Notes: generated by a model not told the origin, from the letters alone. Positions 1 to 9,494 are shown, counted from the first letter of the stretch. The stretch is 64,000 nt of DNA from Nitrospira sp. (GCA_018242765.1 JAFEBH010000002.1:372001-436000), one strand, 5' to 3'. A program made the numbers and translations.

Positions 1-1111
1 TAGTTTTTAAGACGACCCCTTCACCCACATAGCCGGCCTTGAGCAATTGCTCTCCGGAGGCAAGGTCCGAAGGTTGGAACGTGGCAATATCCACGGTTCG
101 TTTTGGCCCTCGCCACCCTTCCCGCTTATCAAGCTCGCGAACGCCGTTCAAGAAAGCCGCTTCAGCCGCTCGCTGCATCTCCAAATTCAAGGTGGTATAG
201 ATTTGGAGCCCCCCCTTGTACACCATCGACTCCCCATACTTCGCCACAAGCAGCTGCCGGACATATTCGACGAAATACGGAGCGAGATGCTCGCTTCCCG
301 GTCGATGAAAATTCAGCTTGTCCCGAACCGCCGCTTCTCGTTCCGCTGAAGTGATGAACCCCACTTCCTCCATGCGAGCGAGCACATGCTCCTGCCGCTT
401 CTTCGCCAAATCATACGCAGTGAAGGGAGAAAACTTGCTGGGTGATTTCGGGAGCCCTGCCAAGAAGGCCGATTCAGCCAGGGTCAGCGTTCGAATGTCC
501 TTGTCAAAATAGGAGCGTGCCGCCGATCCAACACCATAGGCCCCCTGACCAAAGTAGATCTGGTTTAGATAGGTCTCAAGAATCTGTTCTTTCCCCGACA
601 CAGCTTCCATCTTGTACGCCAAGATCAGCTCGCGAATTTTTCGCTCATAGGAGCGTTCCGACGACAAGAACAGCGACCGGGCCAATTGTTGCGTGATCGT
701 ACTGGCGCCTTCGACCTTCTTTCCCCCATGCCGAATGTTCGTCCAGGCGGCACGCAACATGCCGACATAATCCAATCCCGGATGCTCAAAGAACCGCGCG
801 TCTTCCGTCGCGATGACCGCTTGCGTTAAGGTCTTCGGAATGTCGGCCAGCGGGGTGAGAATGCGACGCTCAATGAAGAATTGGCCGATCGGCTGACGAT
901 CATCTGAATAGACGGTCGTGACCAAACTCGGTTGATAGTTTTGGAGCAGATCGAGCGAGGGTAGATCTTGGGCAAAATGCCAAATGACCCCCGCAACCGT
1001 CGTGGCACCCACGATCATGGCAGCCATCACACCAAGCACGATGACTTGCCATCGGCGCAGACGACGTGGCTGTTCCTGATTTCTTCTAATCAATCGACCG
1101 TCGTTCGGCAT
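1..1111 (-). CDS. Class A penicillin-binding protein 1A (5' part, runs off the window)
   Basis: Bifunctional peptidoglycan glycosyltransferase/transpeptidase of the inner membrane. About 370 codons are present; the rest lies beyond base 1. Reading the minus strand from the ATG at 1111, a short basic N-terminus is followed by one membrane segment (about residues 20-45) and a complete GT51 domain with EDARFFEHPG (catalytic Glu), GASTITQQLAR and KIRELILAYK. The sequence then enters the linker toward the transpeptidase domain with GGLQIYTTLN. The SxxK, SxN and KTG transpeptidase motifs are outside the window. The gene is transcribed divergently from the sensor kinase at 1395. The family call is firm; the exact PBP1 subtype is not decided. 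Confidence 0.93.
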   Translation of the reverse strand, partial: MPNDGRLIRRNQEQPRRLRRWQVIVLGVMAAMIVGATTVAGVIWHFAQDLPSLDLLQNYQPSLVTTVYSDDRQPIGQFFIERRILTPLADIPKTLTQAVIATEDARFFEHPGLDYVGMLRAAWTNIRHGGKKVEGASTITQQLARSLFLSSERSYERKIRELILAYKMEAVSGKEQILETYLNQIYFGQGAYGVGSAARSYFDKDIRTLTLAESAFLAGLPKSPSKFSPFTAYDLAKKRQEHVLARMEEVGFITSAEREAAVRDKLNFHRPGSEHLAPYFVEYVRQLLVAKYGESMVYKGGLQIYTTLNLEMQRAAEAAFLNGVRELDKREGWRGPKRTVDIATFQPSDLASGEQLLKAGYVGEGVVLKT

Positions 1112-1394
1112 CGAGTATGGAGTCCTGTCGACGTGAGTCGTGAGGTACGTCAGAACTTACAATGCGCCGTGTGAAAACTCAAGCAAGGCTTTCCACCCAA
1201 CCGACGCACACAATTCCTCATATGGTTGACGGCTTAGATAAAATATTGGATGATCCAAATCTATTATTTAGGTAGTTGCACAAATGGTCCCTCGTTTGCA
1301 AGGAAGGACGAAGCGCCGGCGTTCTTTCTCCTCGCTCATCATTCCGCAAGACAACACGGTGATCCGTGCAAACGCCTAGTCCGTCACAAAGCCT
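1112..1394. promoter_or_regulatory. Divergent intergenic region between the PBP and sensor kinase genes
   Basis: AT-richer than its flanks. It holds a 13-nt perfect palindrome, TTGGATGATCCAA, at 1246-1258. A TTGACG hexamer lies about 20 bases upstream of it, but there is no convincing -10 partner. It should contain the promoters of both divergent genes; the palindrome is a candidate operator only. Confidence 0.3.
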
Positions 1395-4307
1395 ATGAAG
1401 GCTCCACTACCAGAGAATGAACCCTGTCGGCTTGAAGCCTTACATCGATACGAGATCCTTAACACCGAAGCTGAGCACGCCTTCGATGACCTTGCGGAAC
1501 TAGCTGCCAAGCTCTGCCAGACCCCCATCGCACTGGTCAGTTTGGTCGATCCTTCCAGACAGTGGTTCAAGGCGAAAGTCGGGGTGACCGTTTGTGAAAC
1601 ATCTCGTGACATCGCGTTCTGCGCGCATGCCATCTTGCAACGAGAAATCCTTGAAGTACGCGACGCCCTTCACGATCCCCGTTTTGCTGACAATCCGTTA
1701 GTCACTGAGAAACCCTTCATCCGCTTTTACGCAGGCATCCCACTCCTCACTCATGACGGGTACGCTCTCGGGACTCTTTGCGTCATCGATCGGGTGCCTC
1801 GGCAACTCACCGCCGATCAACGGCACGCGCTCACCGTCCTAGGACGTCAGGTCATGAACCTGCTGGAACTCCGCCGGCGTCAGATCCAGGTGGAAGCTGC
1901 TGCGACCGCAGCGGAACAGGCCAAGCTCTCTCAAGCCAAGCTCAGTTTTGCCATTGACCATGGCACGGATGGAATGGCCTTACTCAATCGCGAGGGGTAC
2001 TACACCTATATGAATCAAGCTCACGCCGCGATGTATGGGTATGAACCAACTGACTTGATCGGGCAGTCGTGGACCACCCTCTATACGCCTGAGTGGCAGA
2101 ACAGAATTCAAAACTCCTATTTCCCCATACTCCTGGGAAAGGGCCATTGGCGAGGAGAAGTGACTGGAAAAACAAAATCAGGTGATCCGGTCGCCATCGA
2201 AGTCTCGTTAGCCATCCTTCCTTCCCACAGCACGCTTGACGACTGGCTCCTATGCACCTGCCGAGATGTGACAGCTCACAAGCGGGCTGAGATGGCCCTC
2301 CGAGATCAAGAGATGCGGCTACGTGCAATCGTCGACCATGCCGTCGACGGCATCATCACCATCGACGAGCAGGGGACCATTGAGTCGTTCAATCCCGCTG
2401 CCGAGCGGCTCTTTGGTTACACCGCCGCTGAGATGATTGGGCAGAACGTCAAGCGGCTCATGCCGGAGCCTTACCAGAGCGAGCACGACGGCTATCTCGC
2501 CCACTATCAGCAAACAGGGCAGGCCAAAATCATCGGTACTGGATGCGAAGCGATCGGACTTCGCAAAGATGGCTCCACGTTTCCTCTCGACCTCGCCGTG
2601 AGCGAAATGAATTGGGGAGACCGTCGCCGATTCACCGGCCTCCTTCGGGATATCACCGAGCGGAAGGTGGCTGAAGAGAAGCTGGGGCGGCATACCGCTG
2701 AAATAACTGCCAAGAACCTGGAATTAGAACTTGCTCATCGGCAAGCGCTAGCCGCTACTCAGGCCAAAAGCGAATTTCTCGCGTCAATGAGCCATGAGAT
2801 TCGTACCCCCATCAATGCCATCGTCGCCATGGCCGAGCTGTTGAAAGAAACGGCGCTCTCCGTCGAACAACAGGAGTACGTCGGCCGGTTCAGCCGGGCG
2901 GCGACCAGCCTGCTGGACTTGATCAACGACATTCTGGACATCTCTAAGATCGAAGCCGGTCATCTGGAGATTGAATCCGTGCCATTCGACCTCCATGACC
3001 TCATCGATAAGACGGCTGAACTCTTGGCCGTCCGTGCCCATGCCAAACAGCTCGAGCTGATCACGTTTGTCCATCCAGACCTCCCGACGTTCGTCACCGG
3101 CGATCCCACACGTCTTCGCCAAGTGTTCGTCAATCTCGTGGGCAATGCCATCAAGTTTACCGAACGAGGAGAGATCCTCGTTCGACTCGTCCCAGACGAG
3201 TCAGAACAAGGGAACATTCTCTGTTCGGTCACCGATACCGGGATTGGGATTCCCAAGGACAAACTCTCGACCGTTTTTGAGAGCTTCACGCAGGTTGACT
3301 CTTCGACAACCAGAAAGTATGGCGGGACGGGCCTCGGGTTGAGTATTTCGAAGCGTATTGTGGATGCCATGGGCGGACACATCTACGTCACCAGCACCCT
3401 CGGGATCGGAACGACTTTTTCATTCACCATGCCGCTGCCAGAAGATCCAACCCAGCATACTCCGTCACCACCGGCCCCCATGAACCTCCGTGGGCGACGC
3501 ATCCTGCTGGTGGATGATACCGAGTCTCATCGACGCGTAATCCAGGAATATCTTTCCCCCTTGGGCGTCCAGCTGATCGACGTCAAGAATGGAACGGACG
3601 CCTTGATAGAGCTGGATCGCGCCGAGCGTGAGGGATTGACGGTCGACCTCGCGATCCTGGACTACCAGATGCCCGGCATGACCGGACTTGATCTTGGACA
3701 GGCCATCCGCACACGACCTCGGTACGCCACACTCCCCCTGATCATGTATCTTTCCGACAGGCTGGGAGAAGCCTCCCGACAAGCTGCAACTATCGGCATC
3801 TCAAGTTACGCCTATAAGCCTATTAGCCAACGACGTCTCCTGGAGTCGCTTGTGTTCGCGCTGAGCTTGAGATCTCCTACCTCGGTTTCAGTGGACCGAA
3901 ATACACCCAGAGAACCCCCGACGGCTCTTCGATCAGCCCGGATTCTACTCGTCGAGGACCTTGAAGAGAATCGTGATGTCATCAGCCTGTATCTCAAGGA
4001 CACCCCCTATCGACTCGAGATGGCAGAGCACGGACAGATCGCCGTCCAGAAGTTTCAATCCTCCGCCTACGATTTAGTGTTCATGGATCTGCAAATGCCG
4101 ATGATGGACGGGATTCAAGCGACACAAACCATTCGCGGTTGGGAACAGGCGCAGCAACAGAAACCGACGCCGATCATCGCACTGACTGGCAACGCATTCA
4201 AAGATGATCTCGAGAAAAGCCTGGAGGCCGGTTGCACCGCGCACCTCACCAAGCCGGTCAAAAAGAAGACGTTGCTCGAAGTCATTGCTCGGTACACCCG
4301 AGCCTGA
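1395..4307 (+). CDS. Hybrid sensor histidine kinase (GAF-PAS-PAS-HisKA-HATPase-REC-REC)
   Basis: A 970-aa soluble hybrid kinase with no membrane segment, so it probably senses a cytoplasmic signal. Order: GAF (about 12-160), two PAS domains (about 185-295 and 307-425), HisKA with the phospho-accepting His in SHEIRTP (about residue 467), HATPase_c with NLVGNAIKFT, DTGIGIP and GGTGLGLSI (about 568-685), and two receiver domains (about 700-815 with the Asp in LDYQMPG, and 848-968 with the Asp in MDLQMPMMDG). The first receiver is less canonical because it has YLSD where a conserved Thr/Ser is usual. An Hpt protein follows at 4375, so a multistep phosphorelay is likely. The dedicated output regulator is not identifiable, as the next gene is broken. 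The start has a weak ribosome-binding site. Confidence 0.95.
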   Translation: MKAPLPENEPCRLEALHRYEILNTEAEHAFDDLAELAAKLCQTPIALVSLVDPSRQWFKAKVGVTVCETSRDIAFCAHAILQREILEVRDALHDPRFADNPLVTEKPFIRFYAGIPLLTHDGYALGTLCVIDRVPRQLTADQRHALTVLGRQVMNLLELRRRQIQVEAAATAAEQAKLSQAKLSFAIDHGTDGMALLNREGYYTYMNQAHAAMYGYEPTDLIGQSWTTLYTPEWQNRIQNSYFPILLGKGHWRGEVTGKTKSGDPVAIEVSLAILPSHSTLDDWLLCTCRDVTAHKRAEMALRDQEMRLRAIVDHAVDGIITIDEQGTIESFNPAAERLFGYTAAEMIGQNVKRLMPEPYQSEHDGYLAHYQQTGQAKIIGTGCEAIGLRKDGSTFPLDLAVSEMNWGDRRRFTGLLRDITERKVAEEKLGRHTAEITAKNLELELAHRQALAATQAKSEFLASMSHEIRTPINAIVAMAELLKETALSVEQQEYVGRFSRAATSLLDLINDILDISKIEAGHLEIESVPFDLHDLIDKTAELLAVRAHAKQLELITFVHPDLPTFVTGDPTRLRQVFVNLVGNAIKFTERGEILVRLVPDESEQGNILCSVTDTGIGIPKDKLSTVFESFTQVDSSTTRKYGGTGLGLSISKRIVDAMGGHIYVTSTLGIGTTFSFTMPLPEDPTQHTPSPPAPMNLRGRRILLVDDTESHRRVIQEYLSPLGVQLIDVKNGTDALIELDRAEREGLTVDLAILDYQMPGMTGLDLGQAIRTRPRYATLPLIMYLSDRLGEASRQAATIGISSYAYKPISQRRLLESLVFALSLRSPTSVSVDRNTPREPPTALRSARILLVEDLEENRDVISLYLKDTPYRLEMAEHGQIAVQKFQSSAYDLVFMDLQMPMMDGIQATQTIRGWEQAQQQKPTPIIALTGNAFKDDLEKSLEAGCTAHLTKPVKKKTLLEVIARYTRA

Positions 4308-4374
4308 CACACAGGAAGCGGCGTAAGGGGCCGGGCAGCGAGCGAGGCACCAGTTGTCAAAGGAGAGAGCACCG

Positions 4375-4710
4375 ATGAGTGACCAGTTCTCGACAGGGTC
4401 CATGCCCGACGGAGGCAAAATCATCGTTCATGTCGATCCTGATTTCGAGCTGCTGGTGCCGAAGTTTCTGGCCAAGCGTAAGCAAGAAGTGATGGCCATG
4501 CGCGAGGCCCTCTGGCAACAAGACTTCGAGACCACCGGCCGGATTGCCCATGGCATGAAGGGGGCATCTGGAATGTATGGATTTGATCAGCTCGCCGCCA
4601 TGGCGGCCACGATCGAGATCGCCGCACAAACCGGGACACGATCCCCTATTGAGACAGAGTTGCAGGGACTAGCGACCTATCTTGAGTCAGTCCATGTGGT
4701 TTTCGACTAG
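4375..4710 (+). CDS. Hpt (histidine phosphotransfer) domain protein
   Basis: A 111-aa single-domain phosphotransfer protein. The phosphorylated His lies in IAHGMKGASGMYGF, the usual HxxKGxxG context. An AAAGGAGAG Shine-Dalgarno directly precedes the ATG at 4375; an in-frame TTG at 4354 would overlap that site and is less likely. It sits 67 bp after the hybrid kinase and probably relays phosphate between its receiver domains and an unlinked regulator. Confidence 0.85.
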   Translation: MSDQFSTGSMPDGGKIIVHVDPDFELLVPKFLAKRKQEVMAMREALWQQDFETTGRIAHGMKGASGMYGFDQLAAMAATIEIAAQTGTRSPIETELQGLATYLESVHVVFD

Positions 4711-4729
4711 CCCCCCGACGGTTATCCGT

Positions 4730-5096
4730 ATGATGCTCTTGCTGATGGTAGAAGATGAGGAAGATACGGCCGACCTGATCCGCTTGAATCTAGAACAAGC
4801 TCAGGATGAAGTGATCCATGCCTAGGACGACCAAAGCGCCCAAGGCCTGATCGACTCCATGCCACCACCCGACCTTGTCTTGTTGGACATTCCGCTCCCT
4901 GTGGTTAGCGGACTAGACCTCATGACCTACATCAGAAAGCAGGCAGGATGGGAAGAAGTGCCAGTTGCCATCCGATAACAACGCACAGGATGTCAAACGA
5001 GCACTCGAAAATGGTGCGAACGACTACATTCTTAAACCACTTCATCCACAACAGCTCGTTGTCAGAATTAACCGTCTCATCAACCCAGTCGGCTAG
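4730..5096 (+). pseudogene. Decayed response regulator receiver domain
   Basis: Conceptual translation from the ATG at 4730 starts as a CheY-like domain (LLMVEDEEDTADLIRLNL). It meets an in-frame TAG at 4823-4825 (codon 32), continues in the same frame through LVLLDIPLPVVSGLDL, stops at a TAA near 4976, and resumes in another frame with ALENGANDYILKPLHPQQL, ending at 5096. The acidic pocket, the Asp and the conserved Lys of a receiver domain are all recognisable, so this was a real gene in the kinase-Hpt cluster. One nonsense codon plus one frameshift makes it a pseudogene. No open frame covers the whole domain. Confidence 0.75.
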
Positions 5097-5167
5097 GCGT
5101 GATCACCAGCCACTACGCATACAGAACCCGTAGCTTCTTGATTGGTCTGCTTCCCGAAAAATCTTCC

Positions 5168-5196
5168 TTGTACACAAGATCTCATTTGGGTATACT
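5168..5196 (+). promoter_or_regulatory. Candidate sigma-70 promoter for typA
   Basis: TTGTAC, a 17-bp spacer, then TATACT (5 of 6 matches to the -10 consensus), about 70 bp upstream of the typA start. The -35 match is poor, so the call rests on the -10 element and its position. Confidence 0.4.
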
Positions 5197-5266
5197 CCTC
5201 TGTTTTCGCCATGACTGAATGGCGTCTTTTTTTGCCATCTATTTTATTTAAGGAAGCACCGTCACC

Positions 5267-7123
5267 ATGTCCACTGTACGCGCCCCTCATGACCGTCGGA
5301 GCGATATCCGCAATATCGCGATCATCGCCCACGTCGATCATGGCAAGACCACGCTCGTCGACGCCATTCTCCGCCAGACCCACGTCCACAGGAAGATCGA
5401 CGACATGGGCGAACGGATCATGGACTCCATGGATCAGGAGCGAGAACGCGGGATCACCATCCGTGCCAAAAACGCGAGCGTCACGTACAAAGGCGTGAAG
5501 ATCAATATCGTGGACACGCCGGGCCACGCCGACTTCGGCGGAGAAGTCGAACGAACCTTGCGAATGGTCGACGGCGTCTTGATTCTGGTCGATGCGAAAG
5601 AAGGGCCCATGCCGCAAACGACCTTCGTGTTGCGGAAAGCCTTAGCGTTGGGCCACAAAGCCATCGTCGTCATCAATAAGATCGACCGTCCGGACGCGGT
5701 GATCGACGACGTCGTCAACCGCACCTTCGATCTCTTTGTTCATCTTGGCGCCACGGACGAACAACTCGATTTTCCGATCGTCTACACATCAGCCCTTAAA
5801 GGCATCGCCACGCTGGACGTGAACAAACCAGGAACGGATATCGCGCCGTTGCTCGATACGGTGCTGGAGAAGATCCCGGCCCCAGCGATTACCGTCGATG
5901 CTCCGCTCCAAATTCTCGTCCTGGCTCTGGTGCAAGATTCCTACAAGGGTAAGATGGGAATCGGCAAAATCCAGTCCGGTTCAATTGCCCGGAGACAGAA
6001 TGTTATGGTCCTCGGAAAGAACAGCGCCCAGATTCCCGGACGAGTGTCCGATCTGGCCGTCTATTCCGGCCTGGACCGAGCCGACATGGAACAAGCGGCG
6101 GCCGGAGAAATCGTCGCGGTCGCAGGACTTGATGAAGTGAGCATCGGAGATACCATCGCCGATGCGGAGCATCCGCTCGCACTCCCACGCGTGACGATCG
6201 ACGAGCCGACGGTTCAGATGACCTTCTCTGTGAATAACAGTCCCTTCGCCGGACGCGAGGGGAAGTTCCTCACCTCCCGCCACTTACGTGAGCGCCTGTT
6301 CAAGGAGCTGGAAACCAATGTCTCGCTCCGCGTCAATGAGACCGACAGCGCCGATCGATTTCTCGTGGCGGGGCGAGGCGAGCTTCATCTCTCCGTGTTG
6401 ATCGAACAAATGCGACGGGAAGGGTACGAGCTGCAGGTCTCCCAACCGGAAGTCATTCTCCATCGTGAAGGCGACACCGTCATGGAGCCGTACGAGGAGC
6501 TGACCATTCAAGTACCGGAGACCTATCAGGGTACCGTCATCGAGGAGATCGGTAAACGCCGCGGCGAGATGCGACACATGCGGCTGATTCACTCTGACGT
6601 CGGTACGAGCGAGATGCATCTGGAATATCACATTCCGACCCGCGGCATCATGGGATTGAAGAACGTGTTGCTGGCGAAGACCCGCGGGACCGTCATCATG
6701 CATCATGTGTTTTCGGCCTATGAGCGGGCGGAAGAACGGGATCTGATCGTCGCCCCGCATGGCTCACTCGTGGCATTCGAAGATGGGGTCAGCACAGGGT
6801 ACGCCATCTTCATGACCCAGGAACGGGGGGCCATGTTCATCGGACCCGGCATCGACGTCTACCGTGGCATGGTCGTCGGCCAGAACAGTCGCGATGAGGA
6901 TCTCGACGTGAACGTGTGCAAGGAGAAACATCTCACCAACATGCGTGCCTCCGGGTCCGACGAGGCCTTGGTGCTGACCCCTCCGCGTGAGATGACCTTA
7001 GAGTTCGCGTTGGAATATATTGGAGCCGATGAGCTGGTAGAGATCACTCCACAAAACCTTCGCCTGCGGAAGCGACTGTTGCACCCGGAAGATCGTCGCA
7101 AGGCCAAGAAAGCCGGCAAATGA
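5267..7123 (+). CDS. typA: Ribosome-associated GTPase TypA/BipA
   Basis: A 618-aa translational GTPase of the EF-G/LepA superfamily. It binds ribosomes and is important for ribosome assembly and growth under stress or cold. The G1 motif AHVDHGKTT (about residues 21-29), RGITI switch region, DTPGHADFG, NKIDRP and the SALKG region are all intact. They are followed by the EF-Tu-like domain II, EF-G domain V-like and the TypA-specific C-terminal region (GADELVEITPQNLRLRK). Length matches the family. An AAGGAAG Shine-Dalgarno precedes the ATG. The next gene starts inside the typA stop codon. Confidence 0.97.
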   Translation: MSTVRAPHDRRSDIRNIAIIAHVDHGKTTLVDAILRQTHVHRKIDDMGERIMDSMDQERERGITIRAKNASVTYKGVKINIVDTPGHADFGGEVERTLRMVDGVLILVDAKEGPMPQTTFVLRKALALGHKAIVVINKIDRPDAVIDDVVNRTFDLFVHLGATDEQLDFPIVYTSALKGIATLDVNKPGTDIAPLLDTVLEKIPAPAITVDAPLQILVLALVQDSYKGKMGIGKIQSGSIARRQNVMVLGKNSAQIPGRVSDLAVYSGLDRADMEQAAAGEIVAVAGLDEVSIGDTIADAEHPLALPRVTIDEPTVQMTFSVNNSPFAGREGKFLTSRHLRERLFKELETNVSLRVNETDSADRFLVAGRGELHLSVLIEQMRREGYELQVSQPEVILHREGDTVMEPYEELTIQVPETYQGTVIEEIGKRRGEMRHMRLIHSDVGTSEMHLEYHIPTRGIMGLKNVLLAKTRGTVIMHHVFSAYERAEERDLIVAPHGSLVAFEDGVSTGYAIFMTQERGAMFIGPGIDVYRGMVVGQNSRDEDLDVNVCKEKHLTNMRASGSDEALVLTPPREMTLEFALEYIGADELVEITPQNLRLRKRLLHPEDRRKAKKAGK

Positions 7124-7872
7124 GAATTCGGAAAAAGTCGCCCAAACCTTCGGCTAAACGCCCCCCCCTCTACTTTATCGGATATCGAGGCACCGCCCCC
7201 GGTACGGACGAAGTAAAGGCCCTGTACGACCGAGAGTACGGTGGACCGCTCGTGATCCAGCACGAAGAGGGATCATCCGAGTCCTGGCAGGCCACCCACG
7301 GCCCATGGTCGGCCCATGTGGTCATGCCGCTTCCGGCCAGTCATGTCGCGGAGATCATGAAACAATTGTCCTGGGAACATGAGCTTATGGGCGCCATCGC
7401 TCCCTCGATTACCTCTCCTCGGGACATGCCGGATACCGTCCTCCTAGCGGCACGGCTGGCGCGCTGTTTGACACTGTTGTCCCAAGGCACCGCCTATGAT
7501 GTCATCACGCAGGCCTACGTGAACCCCTCGGATTGGCAGCAACGCGCGCTTTCCAGTTTCCTTCTGGATGACCACGTTTCCATTGTTCATGACGACACCG
7601 TGCATCCAGACCGAGTCTGGTCGTATTCACTTGGCCTCAGCAAGTTTGGGGTGGACGAGATTGAACTGTTTTCGGCGAAGGGACTCCCTGACAATTCCGC
7701 CAAAGACATTCTGTCTGCGTCGGGCACCGAAGTGTTGCGATTGGGCCAACCGATGAAGGTGGGGACCACGCTCGACCTCCCTCTGCTCGGTCGTACGGTT
7801 CGCGTGCGAAACTACCGAACCGCTGCCCCGGCCGGGCGGATGCTGGGATTCCGAGAATTGCAGGCCTCGTAA
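7120..7872 (+). CDS. Hypothetical protein co-translated with typA
   Basis: A 250-aa predicted cytoplasmic protein. Its ATG overlaps the typA stop (ATGA), so translational coupling is likely. It has a basic N-terminal tail, no signal peptide and no membrane segment. The middle part (VWSYSLGLSKFGVDEIELF) faintly recalls DUF4261-type proteins; this is a weak impression and no catalytic motif is visible. Its link to TypA is only positional. Confidence 0.7.
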   Translation: MRIRKKSPKPSAKRPPLYFIGYRGTAPGTDEVKALYDREYGGPLVIQHEEGSSESWQATHGPWSAHVVMPLPASHVAEIMKQLSWEHELMGAIAPSITSPRDMPDTVLLAARLARCLTLLSQGTAYDVITQAYVNPSDWQQRALSSFLLDDHVSIVHDDTVHPDRVWSYSLGLSKFGVDEIELFSAKGLPDNSAKDILSASGTEVLRLGQPMKVGTTLDLPLLGRTVRVRNYRTAAPAGRMLGFRELQAS

Positions 7873-7929
7873 GTCCATCTCTCCCGCAGCCCATGCCCAC
7901 GCATGTCAACTTGTAGGCCTATCGGGCCG

Positions 7930-7959
7930 TTGACATCCCTTCAAAACACAGGTTACAAA
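7930..7959 (+). promoter_or_regulatory. Candidate sigma-70 promoter for the peroxiredoxin gene
   Basis: Perfect -35 TTGACA at 7930-7935, an 18-bp spacer and TACAAA (4 of 6) as -10 at 7954-7959, about 80 bp before the peroxiredoxin start. The inverted pair TGTCAAC/GTTGACA around 7901-7935 overlaps the -35 and could be an operator. Confidence 0.45.
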
Positions 7960-8041
7960 GTTTATGGTTCGCGTGGGGTCCTACCTATCCGAGACCTCAG
8001 TACAGCCATCATCCATAGATGTTCTAATAAGGAGGTTTGCG

Positions 8042-8512
8042 ATGAGTGACGTGGCACCGGAAATTAAAGTGGGCGATACAGCACCGGATTTCAATCTGAA
8101 GGATCAAGACCAGAAGGACGTGAAGCTGAGCGACTACAAGGGCAAGAAGAACGTCGTGCTCTGCTTCTATCCGCTGGATTGGAGCCCTGTGTGCCAGGGT
8201 GAAAATAAATGCTTGACCGACGACTTCCCGAAGTTCCAGTCCGCCAATGCCGAATTGTTCGGCGTCAGCTGCGACAGTTTTTTCTCCCACAAAGCCTGGG
8301 CGGATTCGCTGGACCTGAAGCACCGGTTGTTGTCGGACGTCCACCGGACGACCGCCAAGTCCTATGGTCTGTATTTTGAGCCATTGAACTGCTCCAAGCG
8401 CGCGACCGTGATCGTCGATAAGAACGGCAAGGTCGCCTATGCGAAGGTACAGGAAATCAAGACAGCGCGAGAAGATAAGGAAATTCTGGACGCGCTGGCA
8501 AAACTGAACTAA
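8042..8512 (+). CDS. Peroxiredoxin (AhpC/TSA family)
   Basis: A 156-aa thiol peroxidase that reduces H2O2 or alkyl hydroperoxides. The peroxidatic Cys is in [12 protein letters not shown], a variant of the usual YPxDFTPVCTTE. A second Cys in PLNCSKR could be the resolving residue. The ATG at 8042 follows a near-perfect TAAGGAGGT Shine-Dalgarno; an upstream in-frame ATG at 7964 lacks one and would fall in the leader. The thioredoxin-like gene 80 bp downstream may provide reducing power. Confidence 0.92.
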   Translation: MSDVAPEIKVGDTAPDFNLKDQDQKDVKLSDYKGKKNVVLCFYPLDWSPVCQGENKCLTDDFPKFQSANAELFGVSCDSFFSHKAWADSLDLKHRLLSDVHRTTAKSYGLYFEPLNCSKRATVIVDKNGKVAYAKVQEIKTAREDKEILDALAKLN

Positions 8513-8528
8513 ACAGTGTCGAGCGTTG

Positions 8529-8568
8529 AGTGCTGAGCTGGGAGAGAGTCCTCTCCTAACTCAGCACT
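8529..8568 (+). repeat. Long intergenic hairpin made of CTCAGCACT words
   Basis: AGTGCTGAG at 8529-8537 pairs with CTCAGCACT at 8560-8568. The stem continues inward through GGAGAG/CTCTCC to a 4-base loop, about 18 bp with one mismatch. There is no U-tract, so it is not a classic terminator. The word is repeated imperfectly just downstream (8571-8590), and a related string occurs at about 17575-17590. Confidence 0.7.
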
Positions 8569-8594
8569 TCGCACTCAGAACTCCGCACTTGACT

Positions 8595-8924
8595 ATGAGC
8601 ACCGTCCTCGACGTCAGCGACGCGAATTATAACGAATTCACCGACAGCTCCGGTGCGGTGGTCGCCTATGGCCTCGCCACCTGCGAGCCCTGTAAGACCT
8701 ACGATCCCATTCTGGAAACGACTGCGGCGAAGTTCCCGACCATCAAGGTCGGCAAGGCCAAAATGCACGTCCCAGGGCGCTGTCGCGAAATCAAAAAAAC
8801 CCACACTTTTGAAACCTATCCCACCACTCATTTCTTCGCGCATGGTAAATTATTGCTGACACGCGAAGGAGTCGTCGAGCCGGCCGAACTCGCCGCACTC
8901 ATTTCCGACTACTTACTCAAGTAG
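8595..8924 (+). CDS. Thioredoxin-like protein
   Basis: A 109-aa thioredoxin-fold protein with the redox motif CEPC in GLATCEPCKTYDPIL, followed by the usual FPTIKVGKAKMHVPG strand and a TYPTTHFFAHGK segment with the cis-Pro region. It is cytoplasmic, with no signal peptide. The start chosen is the ATG at 8595. No clear Shine-Dalgarno precedes it because the hairpin and repeat words at 8529-8590 fill the spacer, so translation may depend on readthrough from the peroxiredoxin transcript. A likely partner of that peroxiredoxin. Confidence 0.82.
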   Translation: MSTVLDVSDANYNEFTDSSGAVVAYGLATCEPCKTYDPILETTAAKFPTIKVGKAKMHVPGRCREIKKTHTFETYPTTHFFAHGKLLLTREGVVEPAELAALISDYLLK

Positions 8925-8959
8925 CCCCGTGGCTGACCCCCTTAGGAGGCGAGCAACGT

Positions 8960-9439
8960 ATGAAGACCATGATGTTTGGTGTACTGTCCGTCATGATCCT
9001 GGCCCTTGCGCTATCAGCCGGCGCCCATACCGATGAGTATTTTGAATCGGTTCAGGCCCCGCACGGCGGACAGTTGCGGATGACCGGACCGTATCATATG
9101 GAATTGCTGGCCAAGGACGGGGAACTGACGGTCTATGTCACGGACCACGCCGACAACATCATCAGCGTCGACGGTGGGTTGGCGAAAGCGACGGTTGAAA
9201 CAGGCTCGAACAGGGCACAGGTGCACCTCCACCCGATCGGAGGCAACGTCCTCAAGGGAGCCGGTAGTTTTTCACTCACGCCGAGCACCGTGGTCATCGT
9301 ATTCATGAAACTGCCGAACCAAGACGGGTACGCCGCCAGGTTCATGCCCTTGAAACCGAAGGGTGAGCAGGGAGAGAAGGCCCCGTCCCATACGGATGAT
9401 GCTGGCCCACACCACCATCACCACTCACCGAAACATTGA
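8960..9439 (+). CDS. Exported protein with His-rich C-terminus (paralog of the next gene)
   Basis: A 159-aa protein with a Sec signal peptide (about residues 1-22, ending ...LSAGAHT). The mature part has HGGQLRMTGPYHMELLAKDG and VYVTDHADN motifs, resembling the metal-associated N-terminal region of some CzcB-like efflux adaptors and other small periplasmic metal proteins. The tail is rich in His (HHHHHSPKH), suggesting metal binding. AGGAGG precedes the ATG. It shares its architecture with the next gene, so the pair arose by tandem duplication. Function is inferred only. Confidence 0.75.
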   Translation: MKTMMFGVLSVMILALALSAGAHTDEYFESVQAPHGGQLRMTGPYHMELLAKDGELTVYVTDHADNIISVDGGLAKATVETGSNRAQVHLHPIGGNVLKGAGSFSLTPSTVVIVFMKLPNQDGYAARFMPLKPKGEQGEKAPSHTDDAGPHHHHHSPKH

Positions 9440-9494
9440 GAGTTGATGCGGTCCAATGAATGGAGATCCAGCTGAGCTGTAAGGAGAACTGATC

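Noticed and set aside
1984..3782. Several minus-strand ORFs within the sensor kinase
   Set aside because: Shadow frames of a fully conserved kinase gene.
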